DNA of 64,000 nucleotides from Bacillus sp. ISL-7 (GTDB lineage: Bacteria > Bacillota > Bacilli > Bacillales_B > DSM-18226), in NCBI RefSeq assembly GCF_018613065.1, contig NZ_JAGGQW010000002.1:39869-103868 (forward strand), in the 5' to 3' direction. Each line of letters begins with the position of its first letter. Position 1 is the stretch's first letter. Both the position numbers and the translations under genes were made by a program. The notes beneath the pieces are model-generated. The model saw only the letters and a program-made list of their open reading frames with translations, ran no database searches and had not been told where the DNA came from. Shown piece by piece: positions 41,739 to 50,791 of the stretch.

Positions 41739-42157
41739 CTATTTACTCCAAGTCTGAAATCCTTTTGAACCTGGAGGGGCATTTTGAATAATATCGATAA
41801 ACGGAATCGTGTAAGCAAAAAGAATAAGGGCTGCTGCAATTCCAAGCCACAATTTCCAGTTTTCAAATACCATTGGTGCTTTTTCTTCAAGATTTTCTGC
41901 AACAGCAACAGGGAATTCTTCTTCCCCTTTTGGAGCAAAGAAGGCAAGATTGATAAATATGATAATAACCAGAATAATTCCTAGGAATAAAATAGTCCCG
42001 CCGACTGCTTGAGCGATTTGATAAGGAATCCATTCTGCTGCTTGCTTTGCCCCTCCGTATGTAGAGAAAGCGGAACGTCTTGGACCGAAAAGTGGGCCAT
42101 TGAAAGCTTTGCATCACGAGGATCAACTTTTACTTTTGCTGCTGTCGAGTTAGCCAT
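41739..42157 (-). pseudogene. cbaA: ba3-type cytochrome c oxidase subunit I with central deletion
   Basis: The ATG at 42157 overlaps the subunit II stop by one base (TAATG). It encodes 23 residues of a normal subunit I start (MANSTAAKVKVDPRDAKLSM, then AHF). From about 42088 the reading frame shifts, and the sequence encodes the subunit I ending: GPRRSAFSTYGGAKQAAEW, IPYQIAQAVGGTILFLG, a last membrane helix, and APPGSKGFQTWSK with a stop at 41739. All central helices and heme/copper ligands, roughly 400 residues, are missing. The ends are well preserved, so the loss looks recent. Confidence 0.85.
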
Positions 42158-42633
42158 TATTTTACCACCTCAATCATCGAACTCATTAAATGGTGCCCAG
42201 CACCACAATATTCATTACAAACAATTAAATATTCACCAGCTTTATCAAACGTGGTTGTATATTCGCTGACATAACCAGGTTCAAGCATCATGTTAATATT
42301 TGTTCCAGCTACTTCAAACCCGTGGACAACATCTTTGGTTGTAGCAATAACTTTTACCTTTGCCCCAACTGGTACTTCCACTTTCACTGGATTATAGGAG
42401 AACGCTGCAGCTGCATATACTAATTCATAGTCCCAATCTTTACCTTCAACCTTATGTAATCCTGGTTTATCAAATGGTTTTGCTTGATCGACCTTATCCA
42501 CATTAATTGTAGTTAAACAACTTGGCGGCTTGTTACCAAGATAGAATGCGCTTACACCCACAACTGTCAAAAATACAACCAGTGCACTAATTCCGAAAGT
42601 TAGCCAAATCTTCTCGAACTTATGCATATGCAT
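42157..42633 (-). CDS. cbaB: ba3-type cytochrome c oxidase subunit II
   Basis: 158 residues: one membrane helix (about residues 8-31) and a CuA cupredoxin domain outside the cell. CuA ligands are complete: H in VVHGFEV and CNEYCGAGHHLM. Start at the ATG 42633, seven bases after GGGGGA; another ATG follows at 42627. Its subunit I partner directly downstream is a remnant, so this protein has no visible partner in the window. Confidence 0.9.
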   Translation of the reverse strand: MHMHKFEKIWLTFGISALVVFLTVVGVSAFYLGNKPPSCLTTINVDKVDQAKPFDKPGLHKVEGKDWDYELVYAAAAFSYNPVKVEVPVGAKVKVIATTKDVVHGFEVAGTNINMMLEPGYVSEYTTTFDKAGEYLIVCNEYCGAGHHLMSSMIEVVK

Positions 42634-42822
42634 AATTCTTTCCCCCTTCAATTATTAAAAGCGTTCAACAAATAGGATCACACTTTACCTGTGATAAAAG
42701 TAATTGAATAATCATTCACACACGAAATTAACCACCCTTTTTGAAATGAATGTCACACTTTGGAATCCTATAAATATGATATTAAGAAATTCATATTTTC
42801 CTTCAGAAAAGAGTGTGTTTTT

Positions 42823-42948
42823 GTGGAAAAATATTATTGTGATAATTGCCGCCTTTTGTATGACCAGGTAGAAATCTGTAAAATCTGCGGAACATTAGTA
42901 AAAAATAAAATTAAAATTGAAGTTCAAAAACAACCCGATAAAAAATAA
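42823..42948 (+). CDS. small zinc-ribbon protein
   Basis: 41 residues from a GTG at 42823: YYCDNCRLLYDQVEICKICGTLV holds two CxxC pairs 12-13 residues apart, a likely zinc ribbon, then a Lys-rich tail. A longer frame from 42760 exists. Divergent from cbaB. Family not recognised; could be a rubredoxin-like or nucleic-acid-binding microprotein. Confidence 0.5.
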   Translation: MEKYYCDNCRLLYDQVEICKICGTLVKNKIKIEVQKQPDKK

Positions 42949-43079
42949 GTTGAAAAAACATTTATAAGCATTTTTCTTGCTGTTTATTAAGAACTTCTGA
43001 ACTGGAAATCATTAGTTAATGAATGAAATCAGTATCCATTATATAATTTAAGAGCACAGCAACAACCTTCAAAACGTTT

Positions 43080-43134
43080 GCTTCCCAGAGTGGAAACTTT
43101 TGGTTTCCTCTTCATATAGGGAAGCTTTTTTTTG
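43080..43134 (+). terminator. two-level hairpin with T run before bpsA
   Basis: Outer stem GCTTCCC (43080-43086)/GGGAAGC (43119-43125) encloses an inner stem GGAAAC/GTTTCC, then eight T. A TATAAT at 43042-43047 lies just upstream, so a short transcript of about 80 bases is possible (small RNA or attenuator leader of bpsAB). Confidence 0.6.
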
Positions 43135-43206
43135 CTTTCTGAAACCCTTGAATAAAAACCTTTAAACTGGAAAAAATACCCTTACATAGATTGAAGGAGC
43201 AAAAAC

Positions 43207-44295
43207 ATGCCTACAATTATTTCAGTTTCAGAGGTTATTCCCCCTTTTGAAGTTAACCAAAATCAAGCTTTGGAATTCGCACGAGAGCTTTTCTCAGATT
43301 CCTTTAAGGATATTGAAAGACTTTTACGAGCTTTTCAAAATGGACAAATTGAAAAAAGACATTTTGTTAAAAATCTCGATTGGTTTAAAGAAGACCATAC
43401 TTTTGAGGAAAAAAATTCTGCATATATTGAATCTGCTGTGACACTTGGAAAAGAAGCAATCGAGAAGTGTTTAAATAATAAGGATTACTTAAAGCGAAAT
43501 ATTAATTATCAAGAAATTGACATCATTTTTTTTATTTCAACCACGGGGATGGCCACACCTAGTATCGAAGCTAGAATCATGAATCTCCTCCCGTTTAATT
43601 TACACACTAAGAGGGTACCTATTTGGGGACTTGGCTGTGCAGGCGGTGCTGCTGGTCTATCGAGAGCCTATGAATATTGTCTTGCCTTTCCAAAAGCAAA
43701 GGCCCTAGTACTCTCAGTTGAGCTTTGCAGCCTAACGTTTCAGCGCAACGATCTTTCGAAAAGTAATTTAATCGGAACTTCTTTGTTTGCCGATGGTGTA
43801 GCTTGTGCCTTGGTTTGTGGTGATGATTCATACTCTTCAGATTTCAGGAAGAAGCCGACTTCCCCCTCCATCATTGCTACACAGTCCACTCTTATGCCGA
43901 ACTCTTTAGATGTGATGGGCTGGGCTATTAGGAGCACAGGGCTGTTTGTTGTATTTTCTCGAGATATCCCCCAGATCATAGAGGATTGGTTAAAGCCGAA
44001 TGTAAGTGGATTTTTAGGTGAACATCAAATCAATCTTGAACAAATTGACTATTTTATTGCTCATCCGGGTGGGAAAAAAGTGATAGATGCCTATGTAAAA
44101 TCATTAGAGTTACCTCCATCCATGACTGACGTTTCACTTGAAGTGTTAAAACAATTTGGGAATATGTCTTCAACAACGATATTTTATGTGCTGAAACGTT
44201 ACATGGAGATGGATATTCCTCAGGATGCTTTAGGACTTGGTACCGCGCTTGGACCTGGTTTCAGTTCCGAACTGCTTTTATTTAGGTGGGAGTAA
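43207..44295 (+). CDS. bpsA: type III polyketide synthase (alkylpyrone synthase)
   Basis: 362 residues. Makes alkylpyrones from long-chain acyl-CoA and malonyl-CoA. Catalytic triad visible: Cys in WGLGCAGGAAGLSRA, His in FIAHPGGKKV and Asn in QFGNMSSTT. The C-terminal GLGTALGPGFSSELLLFRW is typical of the chalcone-synthase family. The next gene is the matching methyltransferase, one base past the stop, as in B. subtilis bpsAB. Confidence 0.94.
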   Translation: MPTIISVSEVIPPFEVNQNQALEFARELFSDSFKDIERLLRAFQNGQIEKRHFVKNLDWFKEDHTFEEKNSAYIESAVTLGKEAIEKCLNNKDYLKRNINYQEIDIIFFISTTGMATPSIEARIMNLLPFNLHTKRVPIWGLGCAGGAAGLSRAYEYCLAFPKAKALVLSVELCSLTFQRNDLSKSNLIGTSLFADGVACALVCGDDSYSSDFRKKPTSPSIIATQSTLMPNSLDVMGWAIRSTGLFVVFSRDIPQIIEDWLKPNVSGFLGEHQINLEQIDYFIAHPGGKKVIDAYVKSLELPPSMTDVSLEVLKQFGNMSSTTIFYVLKRYMEMDIPQDALGLGTALGPGFSSELLLFRWE

Positions 44296-44296
44296 A

Positions 44297-44866
44297 ATGA
44301 AAGACATTATCTCATTTCTGATATTAGTTGGATTCATCGGCCTTCAGCGGATTGTTGAGCTAAGAATAGCAAACAGCAATGAAAAGTGGATGAAGAAACG
44401 TGGGGCCATTGAATTTGGCGAAAAACATTATCGATATATGGTAACGATGCATTCGCTGTTTTTTATTTTCTTAAGTTGTGAAAAAATTTTCATGAATTTG
44501 GGTCTATCTCCTTTATGGGGCATCCTAATAATTGTTTTTCTTATAGCCCAGCTATTAAGAATATGGGCGATTGCATCACTAGGAAGGTTTTGGAATACAA
44601 AAATTATTGTCTTAAGAAATGCGAATGTGATTAGAAAGGGACCATACCGTTTAATCAGACATCCCAATTATTTTGTTGTTGCGGTTGAACTGGCTGTTGT
44701 TCCATTGTTGTTCAACGCTTATTTTACAGCTAGTTTATTTACGATATTAAATATCATCGTGCTTAGGATTCGTATACCTGAGGAGGAACAGGCACTTAGG
44801 GAGCTGACGGAATATGAAGGGACATTTCAGGATTGTAATCGTTTTCTACCTAAAGTTGTTAAATAA
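44297..44866 (+). CDS. bpsB: isoprenylcysteine carboxyl methyltransferase family protein (alkylpyrone O-methyltransferase)
   Basis: 189 residues with four or more membrane helices. The ICMT signature is RKGPYRLIRHPNYFVV and RIPEEEQALREL near the C-terminus. In B. subtilis BpsB methylates BpsA alkylpyrones. The ATG at 44297 follows GGTGGGAG; the longer frame from 44237 lies within bpsA. Confidence 0.9.
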   Translation: MKDIISFLILVGFIGLQRIVELRIANSNEKWMKKRGAIEFGEKHYRYMVTMHSLFFIFLSCEKIFMNLGLSPLWGILIIVFLIAQLLRIWAIASLGRFWNTKIIVLRNANVIRKGPYRLIRHPNYFVVAVELAVVPLLFNAYFTASLFTILNIIVLRIRIPEEEQALRELTEYEGTFQDCNRFLPKVVK

Positions 44867-44889
44867 TTGTGACAGTTAGAAATGGGCTA

Positions 44890-44944
44890 TTGAAAATGAT
44901 TATCACCTATGTTAAACTTTGGTTATCGATGAAAATCATTCTCA
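44890..44944 (+). promoter_or_regulatory. promoter with two Fur boxes
   Basis: TGAAAATGATTATCA (44891-44905) and TGAAAATCATTCTCA (44930-44944) each fit the 7-1-7 Fur consensus with few mismatches. TTGAAA (44890-44895) and TAAACT (44913-44918) are 17 bases apart, so box 1 overlaps the -35 and box 2 the early transcript. Confidence 0.75.
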
Positions 44945-44972
44945 ATGAAGTCTGATAAGGAAGGTGTTACAA

Positions 44973-45053
44973 TTGACTTTTGCTTTAGTTGGTGGAACGG
45001 TTATTATTTATGCATTTGTCATGAAGCACGTCTTAAAAAACGTTACACATTAA
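44973..45053 (+). CDS. Fur-box-controlled 26-residue membrane micropeptide
   Basis: TTG start with AAGGTG ahead: TFALVGGTVIIYAFVMKHV then LKNVTH. One hydrophobic segment of about 15 residues followed by a positive end. It has its own promoter with two Fur-like boxes and its own terminator, so it looks like a real iron-repressed gene. Not recognised; function unknown. Confidence 0.6.
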   Translation: MTFALVGGTVIIYAFVMKHVLKNVTH

Positions 45054-45072
45054 ATTAATCGTGTATTTTGAG

Positions 45073-45101
45073 AGCCAGGGTCTTGCACCTTGGCTTTTTA
45101 T
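45073..45101 (+). terminator. terminator of the Fur-box micropeptide
   Basis: AGCCAGGGT pairs with ACCTTGGCT (one G-T pair), then TTTTTA. Confidence 0.8.
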
Positions 45102-45209
45102 CGTTTTTGGAAGAAATTTGTTTTAAGTAAAAGAAGTGTCAAGATAGGAAAAATTTGAATTATCGTATAAAATAAAAAATATTACAAAGTTGCTAAGGGG
45201 ATTAAGTAA

Positions 45210-48200
45210 ATGGTGAAAATAGCCAATCAAGAAGAAACCATCCAAACACTAAAAACTAAAATCGTTTCAGTATTTGAATATATAAACGAACAAGAAGATT
45301 ATGAAAATGCGGAAAAAATAAAACAACTAGCAAAGAAGCTGAAGAACAAAGAGTTTATGATTGCATTTTGTGGCCATTTCTCTGCAGGGAAATCGACAAT
45401 GATCAATCAACTCGTTGGAGAGAATTTACTTCCATCTAGTCCAATTCCGACAAGTGCAAACTTAGTGAAAGTAAAAGCTGGAGAAGAATATGCAAAGGTC
45501 TTTTTCAAAAATGAAAAGCCTCGCATCTATTTAGCTCCGTATGATTATGAATTAGTCAAAAATTATTGCAAAGACGGCGATCAAATTGAAGAAATTGAAA
45601 TTAGTCACAGTGAAACAGGGTTACCCGATCATACGGTAATCATGGATACACCTGGAATTGATTCTGCTGATGATGCCCACCGGATTGCAACCGAATCAGC
45701 AATTCATCTTGCCGATATCGTTCTATATGTCATGGATTTTAACCACGTCCAAGCAGAGTTGAATTTTTTATTTACAAAGGAATTAACCCAAGCTGGAAAA
45801 GAGGTTTATTTAGTAATTAACCAAATTGATAAACACAATGATGAAGAACTGAGCTTCGATGAGTTTCAAAACAGTGTGGTGGATTCGTTTGCATCTTGGG
45901 GAGTGAAACCAGCAAGAATTTTTTATACTTCTTTGAAAAATAAAAACCATGCCTTCAATGAATTCAATGATCTTCAGGAATTTATTACAGACAAATTGGC
46001 CTCAAAAGACCAATTATTAATACCATCGGTTTTTCATTCCTTAAAAAAAATTACCCAAGATCATATTGCTCAATTAAGTAAATTAGATGAGCGTGAGCTA
46101 AGACCTATCGTTGAGGTATTGAATGAATTAACTGAGGAAGAAAAAAGTGAATTATCCAATAGTTCTCGAGAAATGGAAGAAAACCTCCAGACTTTAAAAG
46201 AGGGGGTAATCGGAACAGAGAAGGAATTTGATCATCAAATTGCCCAAATACTTAAAAACGCATACCTCATGCCATTTCAAACCAGAGAGTTAGCGGAGAG
46301 TTATTTGGAATCATGTCAACCGGAATTCAAAATTGGATTCATATTTTCCAAGCAAAAGACGTTGGATGAGAAGAATGTGAGGCTTGAACGCTTTCATCAT
46401 GATATTCATGATAAAGCAAAATCTCAGCTCGAGTGGCACGTACGCGAATATTTACTGCGCACCTTAAAGGAAACGGGTCTTGACGGAGGAGATTTACAGG
46501 GCTTGGCGCAGTCTTATTCAATCGATGTGCAGGCAAACCTCTTATCCGATACTGTTAAAACTGGCGCACGAGTATCAGGTGAATATGTCCTACATTACAC
46601 AGAAGACGTGGCTAATGAAATTAAAAAAATCGCACGACAAAAACTGGCTATTTTTAAGGAAGAGTTCCTAAAAGCATTAAAGCAACAAACAGCTAAATTA
46701 ATTGGACAGTATGAACAGGAACTGAGCAAAAACGATCGATACCTAAATGCCTTGTCAGAACTGGAAAAGGTTAAGCAGAATGCTAAGTTGAAGGAAACAA
46801 AGATCGAAGAGTTATTAACACAAGATGATATTTTACAAGAAGATATTTATCATCTTTTTAGTCAGGACGAAGAAGAATATGAAGTGGTCAAAACACAGCT
46901 AAAGTCTGAAAACGGAAGTAGCAACATGAAAAACGATTTGAAAGGCAAAGTGATTGAGAGCGCGAAAAATGATTCAAAGGTACTTCCATCAGGCAATCAT
47001 TTAGAGAGAACCGTCGAACGTCTAGTAAAGACTTCATCCTTAATTAGAGACCTCCCTGGTTTTTATAAGCTTTCTAAAGAATTATCCGAAAAAGCGGAAA
47101 GACTTGAAAACAAGGGATTTACCGTAGCATTATTTGGAGCATTCAGTGCAGGCAAATCTTCTTTTGCCAATGCACTTATGGGTGCTAAGATCCTGCCTGT
47201 TTCACCCAATCCAACGACTGCAGCCATTAACAAAATTAAACCTGTTACGGAAAGACATCCGCATGGCACCGTGCTTGTTAAGTTTAAGGAAGTATCAGCC
47301 ATGCTTGAAGATGTAAATCGCTCATTAAGGGTTTTTGAACTCCAAGCAGATGATTTTGATGGTGCGGTCAAAAAAATTGACCAGGTTATGCTTCAAAAAC
47401 AGCAAGAAGGCGGTGTCTTGGAGAAGACACATATTGCTTTCTTACAGGCATTTACTAGAGGTTATCAATCATTTGGTAATTCTTTGGGAAGCGTTCTTGA
47501 AACAGACTTAAGTGAATTTACCGATTTCGTTGCTAATGAAGAAAAATCCTGCTTCGTAGAATGGATTGAGCTCTACTACGAATGCGAGTTAACTAATAAA
47601 GGAATTACTCTGGTTGATACACCAGGAGCGGATTCTATCAATGCCCGCCATACAGGTGTCGCTTTTGATTACATTAAAAATTCGGATGCATGTTTTTTTG
47701 TTACCTATTACAATCATGCATTTTCGAAAGCAGATCGTGAATTTTTAATCCAGCTTGGACGTGTAAAGGAATCCTTTCAAATGGATAAAATGTTCTTTAT
47801 TATTAATGCCATTGACCTTGCTGAGAATGAAGAAGAAAAGGAAACCGTTATTGAATATGTCGAGGAGCAGCTTAGCAAATATGGAATAAGAAATCCTCAT
47901 CTCTATCCTGTATCAAGCTTGCTGGCGTTAAAAGAAAAGGAGACACCAAATCCTATTTCGGAATCTGGAATGGCTAACTTTGAGCAGGCCTTTTATCATT
48001 TTATTACTAATGAACTAACGGAAATGGCTATTTCCTCTGCAGAAAAAGAAATAACCCGGGTTCATGATTTAATTGATAAACTTATCAAAAGTTCACAGGA
48101 AGACCAAACTGTAAAAGAGAGAAAACGCGGGACTATTGAAAAACAAAAAGCAGATATCTTAGTGTCATTGAAAAACCAAACGATTGAAATCTTGCAAAAT

Positions 48201-48860
48201 CGTTTGTACCAGGAAGCAGAAGAGTTAGTTTATTACATTAAACAAAGAGTCTTCCTCCGCTTTGGGGATTTCTTTAGGGAGTCATTTAATCCCGCCATAC
48301 TAAAGGATGATGGTCGTCATTTGAAAAAAGTATTACTAGCTGCACTGGATGAATTTCTCGAAAGTCTAGGCTTTGATTTTGCTCAGGAATTGCGGGCAAC
48401 GACAGTTCGCCTGGAAAGATTTGCCGAAAAGCAATTGGCTGATTACCAATCAGGTCTCATCCGAAATTTACAAGAAATCAATCAAGACCTTTCCTTTTCA
48501 GCATTTGAAGTGAAGCATCAACAAGCAATCGAATTTCCTATCGCTTTTAAAGATATGAATAAACAATTATTTGCTAAAGCCTTGTCGTACTTTAAAAATC
48601 CAAAATCATTTTTTGAAAAAAATGAAAAAAAATTCATGAGTGATGAACTGTATCAAGTGCTGAATTTGCCTGCGGATGAATATCTATCGAATGGAGCTCA
48701 CCGTTTAAAAACACATTATTCAGATGACATAACAAAGGAATTCAATCGGCTAATAGAACAAATGAACGAACAAGTAAATGATTTTTATTTGAGTTATCTT
48801 TCAGCCTTAGATGGCGGAATTTCTATTGAATATTTAAGGGAAATACAAAAAAACTTATAA
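45210..48860 (+). CDS. dynA: dynamin-like GTPase DynA
   Basis: 1216 residues containing two dynamin units in tandem, as in B. subtilis DynA. Unit 1 has GHFSAGKST (about residue 55) and MDTPGID with NQID; unit 2 has GAFSAGKSS (about 645) with VDTPGAD and NAID. Each is followed by long helical stalks and tips. DynA tethers and fuses membranes and protects against membrane damage and phage. It stands alone behind the micropeptide. Confidence 0.95.
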   Translation: MVKIANQEETIQTLKTKIVSVFEYINEQEDYENAEKIKQLAKKLKNKEFMIAFCGHFSAGKSTMINQLVGENLLPSSPIPTSANLVKVKAGEEYAKVFFKNEKPRIYLAPYDYELVKNYCKDGDQIEEIEISHSETGLPDHTVIMDTPGIDSADDAHRIATESAIHLADIVLYVMDFNHVQAELNFLFTKELTQAGKEVYLVINQIDKHNDEELSFDEFQNSVVDSFASWGVKPARIFYTSLKNKNHAFNEFNDLQEFITDKLASKDQLLIPSVFHSLKKITQDHIAQLSKLDERELRPIVEVLNELTEEEKSELSNSSREMEENLQTLKEGVIGTEKEFDHQIAQILKNAYLMPFQTRELAESYLESCQPEFKIGFIFSKQKTLDEKNVRLERFHHDIHDKAKSQLEWHVREYLLRTLKETGLDGGDLQGLAQSYSIDVQANLLSDTVKTGARVSGEYVLHYTEDVANEIKKIARQKLAIFKEEFLKALKQQTAKLIGQYEQELSKNDRYLNALSELEKVKQNAKLKETKIEELLTQDDILQEDIYHLFSQDEEEYEVVKTQLKSENGSSNMKNDLKGKVIESAKNDSKVLPSGNHLERTVERLVKTSSLIRDLPGFYKLSKELSEKAERLENKGFTVALFGAFSAGKSSFANALMGAKILPVSPNPTTAAINKIKPVTERHPHGTVLVKFKEVSAMLEDVNRSLRVFELQADDFDGAVKKIDQVMLQKQQEGGVLEKTHIAFLQAFTRGYQSFGNSLGSVLETDLSEFTDFVANEEKSCFVEWIELYYECELTNKGITLVDTPGADSINARHTGVAFDYIKNSDACFFVTYYNHAFSKADREFLIQLGRVKESFQMDKMFFIINAIDLAENEEEKETVIEYVEEQLSKYGIRNPHLYPVSSLLALKEKETPNPISESGMANFEQAFYHFITNELTEMAISSAEKEITRVHDLIDKLIKSSQEDQTVKERKRGTIEKQKADILVSLKNQTIEILQNRLYQEAEELVYYIKQRVFLRFGDFFRESFNPAILKDDGRHLKKVLLAALDEFLESLGFDFAQELRATTVRLERFAEKQLADYQSGLIRNLQEINQDLSFSAFEVKHQQAIEFPIAFKDMNKQLFAKALSYFKNPKSFFEKNEKKFMSDELYQVLNLPADEYLSNGAHRLKTHYSDDITKEFNRLIEQMNEQVNDFYLSYLSALDGGISIEYLREIQKNL

Positions 48861-48890
48861 AGTATTAATCAATGACGAGGAGGAAGCTGC

Positions 48891-49718
48891 GTGAAATTTG
48901 TTAAAGACAAAGAATGGTTATTGAAAAGCTTAACCGAGAGCAATGTCAGGGTTGTCGATTGCCGGTTTTCATTAGCTGAACCAGAAAAAGGGAGACAGGA
49001 ATATTTAAAAGGTCATTTACCTAGCGCAGTTTTCTTTGATTTAGAAAAAGATTTATCAAGTCCAGTTCAAGTCCATGGCGGACGGCATCCTTTGCCTAGA
49101 CTTGAGGAATTTATCATGAAACTTGAGAAAGAGGGAATTAATGAAAACACAGTCGTTGTAGCCTATGATACTGGTGAAGGGGCGTATGCAGCCCGCTTTT
49201 GGTGGCTGCTTCAATACCTTGGTCATGAAAATGTTTATGTACTTGATGAGGGATTTAATGGATGGGCAGCAGCAAATTATCCAGTAACAAAAGATATTCC
49301 TTCATTTGAAAAGGTAAAATTCCATTGCAACTTAAAGCCGGAATTACTAGCAACTACAGAAGAAGTAAAAGAAGTAGTCGAAAAACAGCTGGAAAACAAG
49401 ATATTAATCGATTCAAGGGAATCAAAAAGATATCTAGGGCTAGAAGAACCGATTGATAAAAAAGCCGGTCACATCCCTGGTGCCATAAATAAGCCGTGGA
49501 TGGAGGGGATTCGTGGCGGGCGATATAAACAAGCTGAGGAACAGAGACAAAGGTTTTCAGATATCGAACCTAATATGGATATTATTGTTTACTGTGGATC
49601 TGGGGTCACGGCCACACCTAATTACTTGGCATTAAAGGAGGCTGGATTTAATAAAGTAAAGCTTTATGTCGGAAGCTTTAGTGATTGGATTTCTTATGCG
49701 GATCATAAAATAGAATAA
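48891..49718 (+). CDS. sulfurtransferase (rhodanese / 3-mercaptopyruvate type)
   Basis: 275 residues in two rhodanese domains. The C-terminal one is catalytic: YCGSGVTATPN carries the active-site Cys, with a CGSGVTA loop typical of 3-mercaptopyruvate sulfurtransferases. Domain 1 has VVDCRFSLAEPEKGRQEY and GHLPSAVFFDL. The GTG at 48891 follows GAGGAGGAAG. It follows dynA after 30 bases. Confidence 0.92.
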   Translation: MKFVKDKEWLLKSLTESNVRVVDCRFSLAEPEKGRQEYLKGHLPSAVFFDLEKDLSSPVQVHGGRHPLPRLEEFIMKLEKEGINENTVVVAYDTGEGAYAARFWWLLQYLGHENVYVLDEGFNGWAAANYPVTKDIPSFEKVKFHCNLKPELLATTEEVKEVVEKQLENKILIDSRESKRYLGLEEPIDKKAGHIPGAINKPWMEGIRGGRYKQAEEQRQRFSDIEPNMDIIVYCGSGVTATPNYLALKEAGFNKVKLYVGSFSDWISYADHKIE

Positions 49719-49788
49719 TCTTTCAGGCCAACTTATGTTATAATGGAAAGCGTGTTGTTTTTAAACGACACCAATAAGGAGGTCCAAT

Positions 49789-50682
49789 ATGACAAATCAA
49801 AAGCCTTCACTTATGCTTGTTGATGGAATGGCGTTGCTATTCCGAGCTTTTTACGCTACGGCAGTTACAGGACAATTTATGATAAATTCAAATGGAACAC
49901 CGACCAATGGAATTCATGGCTTTGTTAAGCATTTATTCACGGCAGTTTCATCATTTAAACCTTCCCATCTCGCAGTTTGTTGGGATATGGGCAGTAAGAC
50001 CTTTCGTACTGAATTATTCTCAGATTATAAAGGTAATCGCGGTGATGCTCCGATAGAGCTTATCCCACAATTTGATTTAGTAAAAGAAGTGGTTGCTTCC
50101 TTTGATATCCCCAATATTGGATTAGCAGGCTATGAAGCAGATGACTGCATTGGAACAATCGCTAAGCAATCAAAGGACTTTGCCGATGTGTCCATCCTAA
50201 CCGGTGACCAGGATATGCTGCAACTGCTTGATGATAGTATTTCTGTTATTTTGTTGAAAAAAGGTTATGGAAATTACCTGGTTCATACACCAGATTCCTT
50301 CTTTGAAGAAAAAGGAATTACTCCTCGGCAGATGATAGATTTAAAAGCCCTCATGGGGGACCCTAGCGATAATTATCCTGGCGTAAAAGGGATAGGAGAG
50401 AAGACAGCCCTTAAGCTCTTACAGGAGTTTGAACATATTGAGGGCATTATCTCTAATTTAGATCGATTATCAAAGTCAAATAAGACTAAAATTGAGCAAG
50501 ATTTAGACATGCTTCATTTGTCGAGACTGCTTGCTGAAATAAAATGCGATGTTCCAGTGAGCTGTTCATTGGATGATGCAGGACTTCGTATTGAAAAAGA
50601 AAAAGCATTGAATAAGTTAATGGAATTAGAACTTCGTGGAGTGCAACGGCTCTTGCCAATAGACGAAGCGTATGTTTCCTGA
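49789..50682 (+). CDS. ypcP: 5'-3' exonuclease YpcP (FEN1/PolA exonuclease-like)
   Basis: 297 residues. The acidic metal site of the family is present: LMLVDGMALLFRAF, CWDMGSKTFR, YEADDCIGTIA, LTGDQDMLQL and GDPSDNYPGVKGIGEKTA with the helix-hairpin-helix. It resembles the 5' nuclease domain of DNA polymerase I as a separate protein and supports Okazaki fragment processing. GGAGG precedes the ATG. Confidence 0.94.
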   Translation: MTNQKPSLMLVDGMALLFRAFYATAVTGQFMINSNGTPTNGIHGFVKHLFTAVSSFKPSHLAVCWDMGSKTFRTELFSDYKGNRGDAPIELIPQFDLVKEVVASFDIPNIGLAGYEADDCIGTIAKQSKDFADVSILTGDQDMLQLLDDSISVILLKKGYGNYLVHTPDSFFEEKGITPRQMIDLKALMGDPSDNYPGVKGIGEKTALKLLQEFEHIEGIISNLDRLSKSNKTKIEQDLDMLHLSRLLAEIKCDVPVSCSLDDAGLRIEKEKALNKLMELELRGVQRLLPIDEAYVS

Positions 50683-50720
50683 AAAAATAAGGTTGTCCAT
50701 TAGAGACAACCTTATTTTTT
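50682..50720 (+). terminator. terminator after ypcP
   Basis: AATAAGGTTGTC pairs with GACAACCTTATT, followed by TTTTT. Confidence 0.85.
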
Positions 50721-50791
50721 ATGGATAAACATACAGGAATTCTTGTCTTACTAATAATAAGATATAAAAAACAGGGGCCACAAAGGGGGGG

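Noticed and set aside
41681..42269. Several overlapping short frames on both strands at the cbaA remnant
   Set aside because: They are out-of-frame readings of the two cbaA fragments; the true frames encode subunit I ends.
42689..42705. TCACA...TGTGA sequence before cbaB as a Fnr-type site
   Set aside because: The half-sites are in the wrong order and spacing for TGTGA-N6-TCACA.
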